The translations under genes and the position numbers were made by a program. From assembly GCA_015680685.1 (NCBI GenBank), contig MNCI01027040.1:118648-182647 (forward strand): a stretch of DNA of 64,000 nucleotides, written 5' to 3'. The notes below the pieces were generated by a model. That model was given only the letters and a program-made list of their open reading frames with translations. It ran no database searches and was not told the origin of the DNA. The stretch comes from Gnetum montanum. Its lineage: Eukaryota > Streptophyta > Gnetopsida > Gnetales > Gnetaceae. Below, in pieces: positions 22,511 through 34,307 of this stretch. Every line of letters begins with the position of its first letter. The first letter of the stretch is position 1.

Positions 22511-22888
22511 TTGATTTGTTTGCAAATTGTTGGAAATAAACCATGCAAAGCTCTTCTTGACTCAAGTTCTGATGTCAACTTAATCTCTCATGAGATGTAT
22601 ACTAAATGGAAACTACCTCCTTTAAAGAAGAGAAATATTAGATTAGAATTGGTAGACCAATCCATCACTATTTCATTGGAACTGGTAGAAGACATTATGA
22701 CCACTATCTGTAGGTGGTCTTCTTATCCTGTTGATTTCCTAGTGATCAAAGTGGAGAATTGCAAAGGGGACTTCTCAATCATCATGGGAAGGGCATGGCT
22801 AAGCACTGTTGATGCAAGAATGGGAATCAGAGATCTTTCCCTAGAAATATCCAAAGAAAATGTGTTTAGAAAGATCAAGAAGAAGTGA
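22511..22888 (+). pseudogene. Element B protease
   Basis: A 125-codon open stretch with ALLDSSSDVNLISHEMY, where the catalytic D-S/T-G has become DSS, followed by LVDQSITISLELVEDIMTTI and FSIIMGRAWLSTVDA. This is the retropepsin of the B-E family; the homologous site in C is LLDSGS. Loss of the catalytic glycine would inactivate it. Confidence 0.75.
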
Positions 22889-23334
22889 GTTCCATACCTT
22901 GCATACAGTGATACATGGTGCAACTATGTGCAAAAACTTTGGATAGTGAAATGACCATCCATCTTTGCATGCAAGTAATTTGAACTAGAAGCAAAAATTC
23001 AAAGGTATCTATATGTAGCATCCATGAAATAAGAGGGTACCAAGTGGCTAACTATTGATTTTGAAAGTAGCACACTTTGCATGGAACCAACAAAGAGTCT
23101 AACATGCACATATGTCATGAGCATGGATCAACTAGAGCAAGTTCATCACCAACTCTCTGATGATGCAAATGATGATACCTACTGGGGAGAGTTGGAAATT
23201 CTTGAAAATTTCAAGTAAAAGCCCCTTGAACTAAAAATGCTATTGATTGGCATGCAATATGTGTTAAAAAATGGAAAATTTCAATGAAAATATTACTCTA
23301 GAATAGAAAAAGATGCTATTGAATGTGGTTGAAA

Positions 23335-24210
23335 AATGGTTCGCAGCTTTTTCTTGGTCATATCCTAAACTCATAGGGATTGATCCTAGGATATAACATT
23401 ATTGCATCTACACTAATCTAGCCATGAAGCCAAAGAGATAGTTACAAAGACGATTAAACCCCAAACTAAAGTAGATCATCATAGAGGAAATTGAACAACT
23501 CCTCAATGCAAGGTTCATTTATCCCATTGTAGATAGTGAGTGAGTTAGCTCACTCATGATTGTGCTAAAGAAAGAAGGCAAGTGGTAGGTCTACATCGAT
23601 TTTTAGTTGCTGAATATGGCAACATGTGAGGATCATTTTCCATTGCCATTTGTTGATTAGGTGTTAGACACAATATCTAGGCATTGCTACTATAGTTTTC
23701 TAAATGGTTATAATGGCTATAACTAAATTTAAATTGCACTAGAGGACTAGGCCAAGACAAAATTCATGAGTTCTTGGGGGGACTTTCGCATATCTTAAGA
23801 TGCCATTTGATCTGTGTAATGCCCATTCTACATTCCAATGCTTGGTTCTTAGCATTTTTCGATAGCAAATTGGTAGTGGTATGGAAGTCTTCATGGATGA
23901 ATTCTCCACCTATGAAGCTACATTTGAGAAAGCCTTGGAACACCTTGAGCAAGTACTAAAATGATGCATTGAGATGAACCTCAAGCTCAAATATCAAAAG
24001 TGTCACCTGATGGTCTAGGAAGGCATTGTATTGGGGCACAAGATATCACAAGTAGGAATTGAGGTAGACCCTAAGAAATAAGAGTCATCCAAGGAATAAC
24101 TCGCCAAATAGAAACTATCAAAGATGTTGGATCATTCCTTGGACATATTGGCTATTATCGACGATTCATAGAAAATTTCTCTAACATCGCAAAACTATTG
24201 GTTAAGTTGA
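23335..24210 (+). pseudogene. Element B reverse transcriptase (broken)
   Basis: Frames carry the gypsy RT order: RRLNPKLK, an LLNARFIYPIVDSE block, the KEGKW.VYIDF region, LLNMAT.EDHFPLPFVD, HCYYSFLNGYNGYN, and the catalytic region EVFMDEFSTY (normally MDD), then SFLGHIGYYRRFIENFSNI at 24130-24190. Many in-frame stops. Confidence 0.75.
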
Positions 24211-24229
24211 CAAAGAAAGATTCTCCATT

Positions 24230-24690
24230 TGTTTGGACCATAGAATGTGAAAGAGCATTCCAATAGTTGAAAAAGAAACTTGTAGAAACTCAAATTCTGT
24301 AAGCACTCAACTGGTCTAGATTATTTCATGTTATGATAGATGCATCAAATTATGCCTTGGGAGTTGTGCTTACATAGATGGATGACAAAAAATGTCCATA
24401 TTACATACACTACACAAGCTGAAGTATTGTGGATGCACAACTAAACTACACCACCACAGAAGAAGAATTGATGGTAGTGGTGTTTGCTCTAGAGAAGTTT
24501 AGGCATTATGTGCTTGGATACAAAGTGTTTGTACACATGGATCATAGTGCCATCTGCTTCTTGATGAACAAGCCAATGGTGAGCCCCCATGTCATATAGT
24601 GGCTGGTGATTTTACATGAATTAGATCTTATGATGATAGATCAAAAAAACATTAAGAATGTGGTTGCTGATCATTTGTCTTGGTTAAGAT
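24230..24690 (+). pseudogene. Element B RNase H (broken)
   Basis: After the RT thumb the frame reads VMIDASNYALGVVL, TTTEEELMVVVFALEKFRHY and VFVHMDHSAICFLMNKPMVS, then a VVADHLSWLRWD ending. This is the gypsy RNase H domain, with its D/E/D positions recognisable. Confidence 0.75.
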
Positions 24691-24799
24691 GGGACAAAAA
24701 AGAGGAAGAAAGCCCATTATCTAATATGTTTCTTAATGAACTCCTCTTTTCTAGGGCTATAATTAAACAATTTCCCAATGAGCCTAAATGGTAAGACAT

Positions 24800-25990
24800 C
24801 ATTCTCACCTATCTTCTCACTCAAGAGATTCCACAATGGTTGGATCATAAGAAGAAATAATAGTTTCTTCACCAAGTAAAACACTTCATGGAAATCAATG
24901 AACATATCTACAAGGTGTATGCTGACAACCTAGTTTGATGGTGTGTCCTTGATGCTAATCAATTGCACCTCCTTCAAGATGCTCACAAAGGTCCTTGTAG
25001 AGGCCACTATGGTAGGAGATGCATGACCATTAAAATCCTGATGGTAGGGTACTATTGGCCAATAATCTTCAAGGATGCTCATCAATATGTTTGCTCTTGT
25101 GAATGATGCCAACAAGATGGTGGAATGACCACTTGAATAGAGGGACCTCAAAAATGGATTCAATCACTAGAATCCTTTGACATATGGGGCATTGATTTCA
25201 TGGGTCCCATCACACCCATGTCAAATGGAAAGGTGTACATCATAGTCACTGTTGACTATTATACAAAATGGATAGAAGTAGTAATCGTCATTGACTATAC
25301 ATCTTCTACTACTACTTAGGTTATATTAAAAAAATTGTAAACAAGTTTGGTATGCCATGTACATTAATTTTTTATAATGGAACTCACTTTATAGGTGCTA
25401 CTTTTTGATAGCTTATGCAACGTCTAGGGGTTGAACATAAACTCATAACACCCCTTAAGCTAATGATCAAGCTAAGGTTACCAATAGGAAAATCACAAGG
25501 ATTTTAACAAGAACTATTAGTGAATATAGAAAATATTGGGGCATGACACTTAACGATGCCCTTTGGACCTACCGCTCAACATGGAAACTTCCTATAGGCT
25601 ATTCTCCCTATGAGCTTGTGTATGGAAAGTTACTAACACTTCCTATTCAATCTGAGCTCCATACACTTTCAACAGTTTGTGACCTCAACCTTGACTTGAG
25701 TTTAGCACAAAAGGAAAGACTAATGAGTCTAAACTTGCTAGATGAAAATTGATTGGTGGCCTTATCATCTAACAAGTTGCACAAGGCATACAACAAAAAG
25801 TGCCATGACCTTAAAATCAGAAAAGTCAAATTTCAATTACGAGAAAAGGTTCTCTACTAGAATCCCACATACATTCCTCAACAAAATAAGTTCCAGACCT
25901 TGTGGGAAGGACCTTATATAATTTATGAAACTTTCTTTCAGGGCCATGATGATCTACAAACCTAAGAACCTAGACAAGAAATAGCTAGTC
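24800..25990 (+). pseudogene. Element B integrase (broken)
   Basis: The zinc-binding HHCC region (GHYGRRCMTIKILMVGYYWP, then C..CQQDG) is followed by the catalytic core ([20 protein letters not shown], the first aspartate visible) and a C-terminal block ending near KFQTLWEGPYIIYE. A 69-codon open piece at 25543-25752 carries LNDALWTYRSTWKLPIGYSP. Stops and a frameshift disrupt it. Confidence 0.75.
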
Positions 25991-26096
25991 AACATACAAC
26001 AAGTCAAACCTTTCCACGAGCATAAGCCAACACATACAACAAACATCTCATTAGTAGGCAACCATGCTTAATATTTCAAATCTCCTCCTTTCAACT

Positions 26097-26114
26097 CAGT
26101 TGTGGGGGAGATGG
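26097..26114 (+). promoter_or_regulatory. Polypurine-tract-like motif after integrase, element B
   Basis: CAGTTGTGGGGGAGATGG copies the AGTCATGGGGG motif that normally sits before the 3' LTR. It is here about 1.9 kb too early (not counting element C). Equivalent motifs occur at the same point in C, D and E. Confidence 0.5.
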
Positions 26115-27304
26115 CCATCCATGCTAACCATATAAGTGGCTCCTTAGTTTTTCACCATTTTTTGTTTTACACATTTTTATTTTACACATTATTTATTTTA
26201 CATATTCTTGCTTCCATGTTATTAATTTTTTCTAATTTTTGTTTTACACCATTGTCAATACATTTGCTATTCCTTGAATATTTGAGACTTTCTTTTATAT
26301 TTTGTTTTATTCTGGTGTGACTTTTTTAACTTTTTATTAATAAGTGCCATGCATAGTGGTAATTTGTTGCTTGATGGTTGTACATATTATTCTATTATTT
26401 GATTGTTGGTGTCTAGATTCTATTTTGTTATGGATGATTAGAGCATCATTTCTTTTTCATGCAACATGAAGTGAGTCTACAACATCCACCCATTTATAAA
26501 CTCTATGGTTCTTCTTGTTTTGGAAATATGCAATCTCTTTTTTCATTAATAAAAATTTAACAAATTTATGACTTTGGTAGTTTCTTGAATTGGAAAGGAT
26601 TCAAAGGTTTGAATAGGGTGTGCCTTTAAGGGGATTTGGCATTCTTTGTGCCTTTTTGCTTGCTTGGGTGCATGTGTGTTTTCATGGATTTCGTACTATT
26701 CCGTGTTGACCAATAAAAGGAAGTTGAACATGTCTTTGTATGGTGTCATTTTCATCTCAAAAGAAAAATGATGGGAATTCAAAGCACATCCCTTAGACAA
26801 AATAAACACATACATATTTACATGGTGTGGTTTCCATTTCAAAAAAAAAAAAATGATGGGCATTCAAAGCACACCCCTTTGACACAATAAATGAGCTACA
26901 AGCACTAGTTATGGGACTAGAAAGACATGTTACCCATGCTTGAAAGTATCCTCTAAATAAGGTCCTACCTCACTTCCTACTTTTGCTTTCTTCTCTAATA
27001 AGGAATGGTGGTTGTTCAGTGGAAGCATTCTTGTGTTTTAGGTGGGGTGAACTGGTCTTAGAATGGTGATGCAAAGTCACTGAACATGGTTGGTTTTGGT
27101 TTGTACTAATGATGGATCTTATCAAGTTATTTAACCATAAATCCATAAGGAACTTCATGTAACTTTAATTAGGAACTCTATTTCACTTTCTCTCTCTCTC
27201 ATCCATCTATGCTTTCCATGTCTCACCTCATTTTTGGTTTCATGTTCTTGTTTGATGTGTTGGAATTCTCAGGTAGTTTCTTCCAACTTTTTGTACTTAA
27301 CCTT
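26115..27304 (+). other. Element B region downstream of integrase, left part
   Basis: Begins with a T-rich tract of TTTTACACATTTTT-like phrases (26160-26340), then non-coding sequence similar to 46950-47980 of D and to the complement of 28800-30000 of C. It stops at the insertion point of C and resumes at 34308. No intact frame. Confidence 0.65.
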
Positions 27305-28102
27305 TGATGAGTGGCGAGGTACCCCTACACTCAACCATATGAATACGAGCGTTACATGCGTGATTTGGTTAAAATCTGTAGACTAAGTGCCTACACGACT
27401 TATGGAACACTTAAGGTTAATCGTTCATTTTCTTCCCAGACTTACTTGTATTTGTCATAGTTGTATGGTTAAGTAAGTCTAAGGTATATGATTTTTATAT
27501 CTTTTATCTTTTATCTCCTATGCTAATGAGGTGAAGGGTGAAGAAACTAATTAACTAACTTTAACTAACTAACTAAGCCTTAATTAACCTAGCATCAGTA
27601 TCCATTCCCACTTATTGTTCACACCCTGAACCAATGCAACCTTGGTTACCAAATGTTATTCATTACTGGGATCACCAAGCATAACGCATGTGCTCGAAGC
27701 AGTCATACTAAATGCACTTAACTATGGGAGAAGTATTGAGAGAGATTTAATGAACTAATAAAGCATTTAAATGATAAGCAATAAATAACAATAAGTAAAA
27801 TCCTATTTAGCCTATTCCATGCACTATAAGGTTTATCCAAGAAGTTCATCTTTATTTTTGTACACAAACTTTTGTTCAGGTACAATATTTGCTTGAATAA
27901 AGATTCGTTCACTTTGGAGCTCCTACTGTGGGCACATAGAAATTATTCTCTCTCTAGAGAGGTAAAAATGCCAAAGTTTCACTATGGTCTAGGCCTAGAT
28001 GGAGAAACAACGGAGAGCTACCTCTTATTTATAGACTTGGTGGCACACCGTGATATTGTGGGGGATGCGATATCGCAGCGGACGTGATATCGTGTCCCAT
28101 CA
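27305..28102 (-). repeat. Element C 3' LTR
   Basis: 798 bp; on the minus strand TGATGGGACACG...CCACTCATCA. It has the GATATC palindromes (28050-28095), a TATAAATA box (complement near 28028), and inverted-repeat arms around the poly(A) signal (about 27847-27906). It is about 45 bp shorter than the 5' LTR. Confidence 0.9.
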
Positions 28103-28118
28103 TACCCCCATGACTGAA
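28103..28118 (-). promoter_or_regulatory. Polypurine tract of element C
   Basis: Complement of TACCCCCATGACTGAA, i.e. TTCAGTCATGGGGGTA directly before the LTR start TGATGG. Near-identical to that of D (48849-48862). Confidence 0.8.
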
Positions 28119-28282
28119 TAAAAACTCATCCTCAGTTCCTTACAAAACATTGGGATGGTATGAGATTATTGACTCAAATGGAACTAATGTTAAATGGGAT
28201 GACATGTGAACAGATCATCATTACAAGACAAAACAAAACTAGTGTTCACGATAACAAGAGTGAACACTTTATACATTTGACA

Positions 28283-28733
28283 TCAGGCCTTATTTGGTAG
28301 CTGAGAAAGAGAGAGAGAGAAAGAATTTTTGCTGCTGCCAATGCCAAGATTGCACCTTTCGTTGTCCATCCATAAGCATGCCATCCATCTCGTTCCTTGC
28401 ATAGCTGCTTTAGTATCGATCCATTCCAAGTGTTCCCTCCAGATCCAATTCGTTATTGTATGATTGCCATTTGCACACACAACACAGTCTTATATTAGCA
28501 AGGGTAAATGAATCATAATGCAATTGATACCTTGCTTCAGTGAAAGGTCCATTGGCTGCATTGTGGAATGGCTGATATGGATCTGGAGATATCATAGTGG
28601 TGACTACCGAAGGTGTAGGGGTTATGAGAAAATCGAAAAAATTTGGGTCCAGACCCCCATGACTAAGAGCGAACCTCCGATAGTAATAGAATGGAGAAAG
28701 AATAAAGAACAAGAAATATGGAGAAAAAGACAA
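28283..28733 (-). pseudogene. Element C conserved downstream region with protein-like similarity to D
   Basis: Two overlapping minus-strand frames (28410-28733 and 28283-28480) resemble, in order, the frame at 48390-48710 of D: FTEARYQLHYDSF versus the D counterpart, then W.WREH..W and MACLWMDNERCNLGIGS versus VAWLWINNGERNLGIGS. This may be a short extra protein of the family or merely conserved RNA. A candidate 60-nt intron lies at 28471-28530 (donor CAAG-GTATC); its acceptor AG is mutated to AA. Confidence 0.35.
28653..28665 (-). promoter_or_regulatory. Second polypurine-like motif of element C
   Basis: Complement of ACCCCCATGACTA, i.e. TAGTCATGGGGGT, about 550 bp upstream (in sense) of the true tract. 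It is aligned with 48266-48279 of D. Confidence 0.5.
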
Positions 28734-30060
28734 CTATAACATCAATGAAATGGATGTCAAGATGGAATGAACAAAATAAAGTTGATTGCAAAAATGTTAA
28801 GGGAGAGAATTTAACTGATGAACCAAATAGGAATGTTAGTGGGTCCTCTCCAAAGTAGGCTCATGCCTTTAATGCCCTAACAAACCCACATTCAAAGAGT
28901 CTGTAGGCACTAGGAATGTCATTTGGAACAAGAGTTAAAGTCTTAACTGCAAGAATTTACCAAAAAGAAAATAATGCATAAACTAAAATATACACTAATG
29001 ATACAACCAGCAATGAGGTGAACAATGGAGAGAAAGATGGAGAGAAGAGAATGGAATGGAATCCCAAGAACAAGGTGGTGTACAGCCCCTTGTGTATTTC
29101 ATTGTTAATGTGACTTAGCAGGTCCCATTCCAAATTTGGCCTCAACAAACCACATCCGGTGACTTCGTATTAATGCATTTGGCCAATCCATCCCCTTGAA
29201 GTAACAAGAATGCCTTCACCAAAGAGCCACCACTATTCCAACGAAACGAAGGAGGAGAGAATGGGAAGCGAGAAGGGCCTTAGTTAGAGGGAACATTTTT
29301 ATTTTAGTTCCATAACTAGTTCTTGTAGCCCAAATGATTATTTAATCTAAGGGGTGTGCTTTGAATTCTCACTATTTTTTTTTGTTTTATGTGTTATGCG
29401 TGAGAACCAGACCATGCAAAGACTTTGTTATTTTTATTTTCTCAGCTTCCCAATAATTGAGTAACGTTGAAACGGTAAGAAAAATCAAGAAGAAAACATC
29501 CAAGCACCCAAGAGAATGGCCAATACAAATGCATCAAGTTCCCTTGAAGTCATAGCCTTTTCAATCCTTGAGTCCTTCCTTAGTTTGAGAAATGCCTAGT
29601 CATCGATTTGTTATAGTTCTTATTTAGAAAGGGACTGTACATTTCCAAGTCAAGAGAGACCATAGAACTTTTTAGATGTATGGATGAAGTGGACTCATTG
29701 CCTATCATATCAAAAGAACCATACCTTAGTATTAACATCATAACTTAGAGGTAAAAACCAAACATTAGCAATCAATAGAAACATAGTTCATACCACTATT
29801 AAGAATACTTATTGGTGACAAACTTAACAAAATGGATAATTCACACACACACACAAGAAATGAAAAAGTATGAGTGATGTTGTAAAATAAAAATAAGAAA
29901 ATTTAAAGAAATTTGTAAAACAAGAATGTGTAAAACAAAAATGTGTAAGAAAAATGTGTAAAACATAAAAATTAAAAGAATTGAGGGCCCCAAATGATTA
30001 GCATAGGTGGGAATCTCCCCCATGACTGAATGAAAAGGGAGAGATTCGAAATAATGAGTG
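28734..30060 (-). other. Element C region downstream of the deleted pol
   Basis: Non-coding in its present form. It contains the tract of short TTTTACACATTTTT-like phrases (complement of 29880-29970) and the first polypurine-like motif (complement of 30014-30029). It aligns with 46890-48260 of D. Confidence 0.6.
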
Positions 30061-30066
30061 CCTATT
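30061..30066 (-). other. Deletion junction in element C (RT to integrase lost)
   Basis: In sense, C follows D up to about D position 44025 (AAATTTAAA versus AAATTCAAA in C) and then resumes at about D position 46896 (CATTATTT). So about 2.87 kb of pol has been removed. Only a few bases are shared at the break, consistent with end-joining or template switching. Confidence 0.75.
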
Positions 30067-30327
30067 TGAATTTCTTAGAAGTGTCAAACTTCTCCCAACT
30101 GATGTTTTCAGGTTAAGGTGTGGAAGTCAATGATGCTCATACTCTAATGTATCTATGCCTTCGTTGCAGGCATGAGTTGTTCCCCTAGTTCGTTCCATGC
30201 ATGTTGGTGGGTTGCTCTTTCGATTAGCTATCAATCACGGGGTGTCCACTTGTTATGTGGTTGCTACATACAGGCACCTTTATATCTGAGTTGCTAGGGC
30301 ACACCAATTGCATGTAGGAGATGCTGA

Positions 30328-30669
30328 TCATTCCTCCATGTCATCACCCTCTGAGTCACTGTATGTGATACATGGAACTTTCTTCTTCTCGATCTTTCCA
30401 TAAATTTTTACCTTAGATATCTCCAAGGAAAGATCGTGAATTCCTAGGCATGCGTCTATTGTGCTTAGCCATGCCCTTCCCATTATAATTGGAAAGTCAC
30501 ATTTGTTGCTGTTGACTTCTATCACCAGGAAATCAGCTGGGTATGACCAACCACACACAGTGGTAATGATGTCCTCCACCAATCCCAAGAAAATGGTGAT
30601 GGACTGGTTAGCCAGCTCTAGTTGAATATTGCTCTTCTTGAGTGGAGGCAGGTTGCAGGCTTTATACAT
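30328..30669 (-). pseudogene. Element C protease (nearly intact)
   Basis: 113 open codons continue the frame that ends at 30673-31206, separated by one stop. The catalytic motif ALLDSGSRVNLIS lies at the end of the upstream piece. This piece has LELANQSITIFLGLVEDIIT, a substrate-site region and DFPIIMGRAWLSTIDA. It is the best-preserved protease of the B-E family in the window. Confidence 0.75.
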
Positions 30670-30672
30670 TTC

Positions 30673-31206
30673 TCATGAGATTAAGTTGACTCTGGAACCT
30701 GAGTCAAGAAGAGCCTTATGAGGTTCATTCCCAGTGACTTGGAGGTAGATTAAGGGAATTCCAAGGTTACAGAGTTTTCTGGGAAGGTGGCCTACCTTGA
30801 TCCAATCGGTAATAGTACGTGTTAACATAACCGTGTGCGTGAAGCTTTGTGGTTGGTTTGAAGGGAGCTCCAAAGCCTTAATTGTTGGAGGAGCGTACAC
30901 AAACTCAACTGCTTGTTGTTGTGAGAGCTTATTTGGGCTTTTGGTTTTGAAGAAAGGTCTTCTCTTCTTACGATTTTCAGAACCAGTAGTGGGTTGAAGG
31001 TTTACATCTCTTGTAGCATTACGTTGTTGTGGTTGAGTGGGGAGTTCCTCTTGCATTGTTGGAGCGGGATGTAGTGGAACTACCGACGTAAGAGAGGGGG
31101 ATGGATTTAGAGGATGGTATGTATGTGGTGTGTCTCCTAGAGGAGAAGGATTCCTTCTAAAATACTGCCGAACTTGGTAGTGACATTGTGGGGTTGCATG
31201 ACCCAT
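30673..31206 (-). pseudogene. Element C Gag C-terminal linker and protease start
   Basis: 177 open codons: a proline-rich region (SPLGDTPHTYHPLNPSPS), a basic stretch (NRKKRRPFFK), then TITDWIKVGHLPRKL and ALLDSGSRVNLIS with the protease active site. The following stop at 30670-30672 replaces a codon that is a sense codon (gag/gaa) in B and D, so it is a mutation rather than a natural end. Confidence 0.7.
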
Positions 31207-31484
31207 AGAGTCACTTGGAGAAATCGGCTACTGCACATAGTAGCCATATGAGTCTGGTTGCCGGTAAGGGTATTATTATCTAGGTGGTGGCATCCCCCAT
31301 GACTATGGGTATTTCCACTACTGGTGTTGCCCGATAGGTTGTGGTAGAGTTCCACTTGGATAATATGTTAATGGTTGGTGGAACTACCTTGGGTTACCTT
31401 GGGGATAAGGTAACCTCTAGGGTGCTTGTCATCTGTTAAGTTCTGGGTTGAGTGCATACACCCCAGACTTTTATAGATGTGATA

Positions 31485-33346
31485 TTATTGGGCAACATCC
31501 CTTAGGATGATCATATTGGTAGCGATAGTCATTTTTCCCTTATCCTTGTCACGTGCATGGCCTAAATCTCTCCGCTTTTTCTTACCATGGTCACTACTTC
31601 GTTCCTCCTTAGACTCCTCTACGATTCTCAGGACAGTTTCAATTTTACTATCTAAGGAGCTCCATATTTTATCTACCTTAGTCGATACTTCTATTGTTAG
31701 CTTTTGAAGTGATAAGGTTTTTCTATTCACCAACTCTTCGAGTGGTGACTCATCCTCTTCATCACAGAATCTCACTCCCTTCTTTCAAAGGAAAGGATCG
31801 CGGTTATATTCTTTTGCACTTTCTCTTTTTCATAGCTCCCCTTCTTCTTTAGCTACTTGCTTCAACAATCGATGAATTTCATGGGATCTAAGTTCAGATA
31901 ATCTCCCTTGGGTGTATGTCCCAAGGGTTCTCCTAGTTTCGTGTCTTAGCCCATCTACGAGGTGGTGGAGTTGATTCCGTTGTGCATAACCATGGCCTAG
32001 GCAACAATGTAGCAATGCATAATATTGGCCCATGGTAGCATCCAAGGGTTCGTGATTACCCTGCTTCCATTCTTGGATCTGCTTACACAAGTTGGACACT
32101 CTGGAGTACGTTTGGTATTTATCATTGAAGAGTTCTAACATCGTACTCCACCTCCTAATGGTTTCTGGTTCTAAGGATTGGTACCAACTTTCCACTTGCT
32201 TTACGAGTGTCCTAGGAAAAAAATTTAACTTCTGCCACTTTTTTCAATATTTTGCAAGGTGTAGGCATCATGAAATTCCTATAAATGATTTTGCGGATCA
32301 ACGTTGTATCCCCCCTCAATGCGTGGGATATTGTTCATGTCTAGTCTCTTGATTTGAATGTCTTTTTGATGCCTTGTAGGTATTCTCACTACCTCTGTAA
32401 TATCTAACATACTTCAAGTGGCAAGTAGGGGTTCATCATGATCATCTCTCTCATGATGTTTATGATGCCTACATGGTTCCCTACTTTCCCTTCTATGCCT
32501 TGACTCTCTAGAGTGCCCTCATCCTTGCTCTCGACTCTCTTGTCGAGGTCTATCATTTTGCTTACACTTATCCTCACTGTTGTGCTCTTTGTGACTATGT
32601 CCTAATGTGGAAGGAGAGGGTGAATGGTGTGATGAAGGGGAAGAAGAAGGAGAGCCATCGCCATGACGATGTCTCCTACCTTCTCTTTGGTGTCTACGAT
32701 CCTGATCGTGATGACGATCAGAATGCCCATCCTTGTCATGTATTTTTGTTCCCTCAGAGAACAGTTGGTGTTCATGGGGATCAGAACTAAGGTTGTGTAT
32801 CATGGAGCGTAGGTTCTGATACCCCACCTCCTCACTATTTTTAGAAGGAGGAACATCATCTTTTGGAGAACCTATTGAGGTAGGTTCGCCACCCTTAACT
32901 TCTCTTATGACGGGCGAAGCATTACGGGGGCCTTTGCCCTTTAACGATGTCTGGTAACTCTTCCACCACTCATCTTGTTGATGTTGTGCTTCTGTGGGAT
33001 GGTAGTCCCTTGCGTTGTAATTGCACACAACGTACTAAACATATAATTGTGACATGTCAATTCATGCAAGGGCAGAAAGAAGCATGTTGGGGGTAGCTCT
33101 GTCTGGAGGTAACACTATGTTACCTTCCAAATCTCTCCAACACAGTTGTTCATCTTGATGAAAGAAAAAGGTAAACTTGGGTACATATTCATCATGATGA
33201 ATGTACACCATAGTGAATTCTTGAGGAACTGGCGGATTTTGGTTATGTGTTTGATGTCGTCGACTATCTCTAGTGTTATCCCTAGGTGGTGAAGTGCTTT
33301 TGTTCGAAGAAGAAGACATTGTTATTTTACTCGGTGTGCTGATCAA
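31485..33346 (-). pseudogene. Element C gag (few interruptions)
   Basis: Four long minus-strand pieces. 33062-33346 is the N-terminus (YVPKFTFFFHQDEQLCWRDL). 32519-33028 is a histidine/serine/arginine-rich linker. 31830-32195 is the capsid core (STMLELFNDKYQTYSRVSNL, HHLVDGLRHETRRTLGTY). 31485-31775 is an acidic then basic stretch ending next to the HPKGCCP block. Only a few stops or frameshifts separate them, fewer than in B or D, so C inserted relatively late. The product would have formed virus-like particles in the cytoplasm. Confidence 0.8.
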
Positions 33347-33446
33347 CCATTATTTAATTTTCTTTTGATTAAACCTAAGGGTTCATTTAAGCTCCCAATG
33401 ATGTGGATAATTTCCTATGTTCTATTTAGTGCACAAACAACTTAGT

Positions 33447-33464
33447 CCCCGACAACGGTGCCAA
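33447..33464 (-). other. Element C primer-binding site (tRNA-Asp-like)
   Basis: Minus strand TTGGCACCGTTGTCGGGG, adjacent to the 5' LTR. It differs from the complement of plant tRNA-Asp (TGGCGCCGTTGCCGGGGA) at two positions. Confidence 0.8.
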
Positions 33465-34307
33465 TGATGAGTGGTGAGGTACCCCTACACTCAACCATAT
33501 GAATACGAGCGTTACATGTGCGATCTGGTTGAACTCCGGAGACTAAGTGCCTACACACCTCATGGAACACTTAAGGTTAATTGTTTGTTGTCTTCCCAGA
33601 GTTACTTGTATTTGTCACAGTTGTATGGTTAAGTGAGTCTGAGCTATATGATTTTTATATCTTTTATGTTTTATCTCCTATGCTAATGAGGTGAAGGGTG
33701 AAGAAACTAATTAACTAACTTTAACTAACTAACTAAGCCTTAATTAACCTAGCATCAGCATCCATTCCCACTTACCGTTCATACCCTAAACCAATGCAAC
33801 CTTGGTTACCAAATGCTATTCATTACTGGGATCACCAAGCATAACGCACATCCTTGAAGCGATTGTACTGAATGCACTTAACTATGGGAGAAGGGTTGAG
33901 AGAGATTTAATGAACTAATAAAGCATTTAAATGATAAGAAATAAATAACAATAAGTAAAATCCTATTTAGCCTATTCCATGCATTGCAAGGTTTATCCAA
34001 GAAGTTCATCTTTATTTCCATACAAAAACTTATGTTCAGGTACAATATTTGCTCGAATAAAGATCCGTTTACTTTGGAGCTCCTACTGCGGGCACATGGA
34101 AATTATTCTATCTCTGGAGAGGTAAAACTACCAGAGTTTTGCTATGGTCTAGGCCTAGATGGAGAAACAAGGGAGAGCCGCCTCTCATTTATAGACTTGG
34201 CGGCACACCGCAATATCGCGTATGCGTAATCGTGGGGGATGCAATATTGCGGCGGATGCGATATCACGTATGCAATATTGTGGCCGATGCGATATCATGT
34301 CCCATCA
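33465..34307 (-). repeat. Element C 5' LTR
   Basis: 843 bp. On the minus strand it starts TGATGGGACATGATATC. The first about 105 bp hold several GATATC or near-GATATC palindromes (34210-34307), then TATAAATG (34186-34193), and the ATCTTTATT...AATAAAGAT inverted repeat in R (about 34008-34070). The extra length over the 3' LTR lies in the palindrome array. Confidence 0.9.

Larger units (their letters stand above)
27305..34307 (-). mobile_element. Element C: gypsy deletion derivative (gag-protease only), nested in B
   Basis: 7003 bp with two LTRs (27305-28102 and 33465-34307), primer site, gag, protease, and the same downstream region as B and D. RT, RNase H and integrase are missing: the sequence jumps from just after protease to the post-integrase polypurine-like motif near 30061-30066. 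Flanking pentamers ACCTT and AACTT agree at 4 of 5 bases, and B reads continuously across the insertion. C is younger than B. Confidence 0.88.

Noticed and set aside
28305-28325. GA-rich microsatellite, and the CA repeat near 29840-29855
   Set aside because: Short simple repeats inside element C; no functional claim can be supported.
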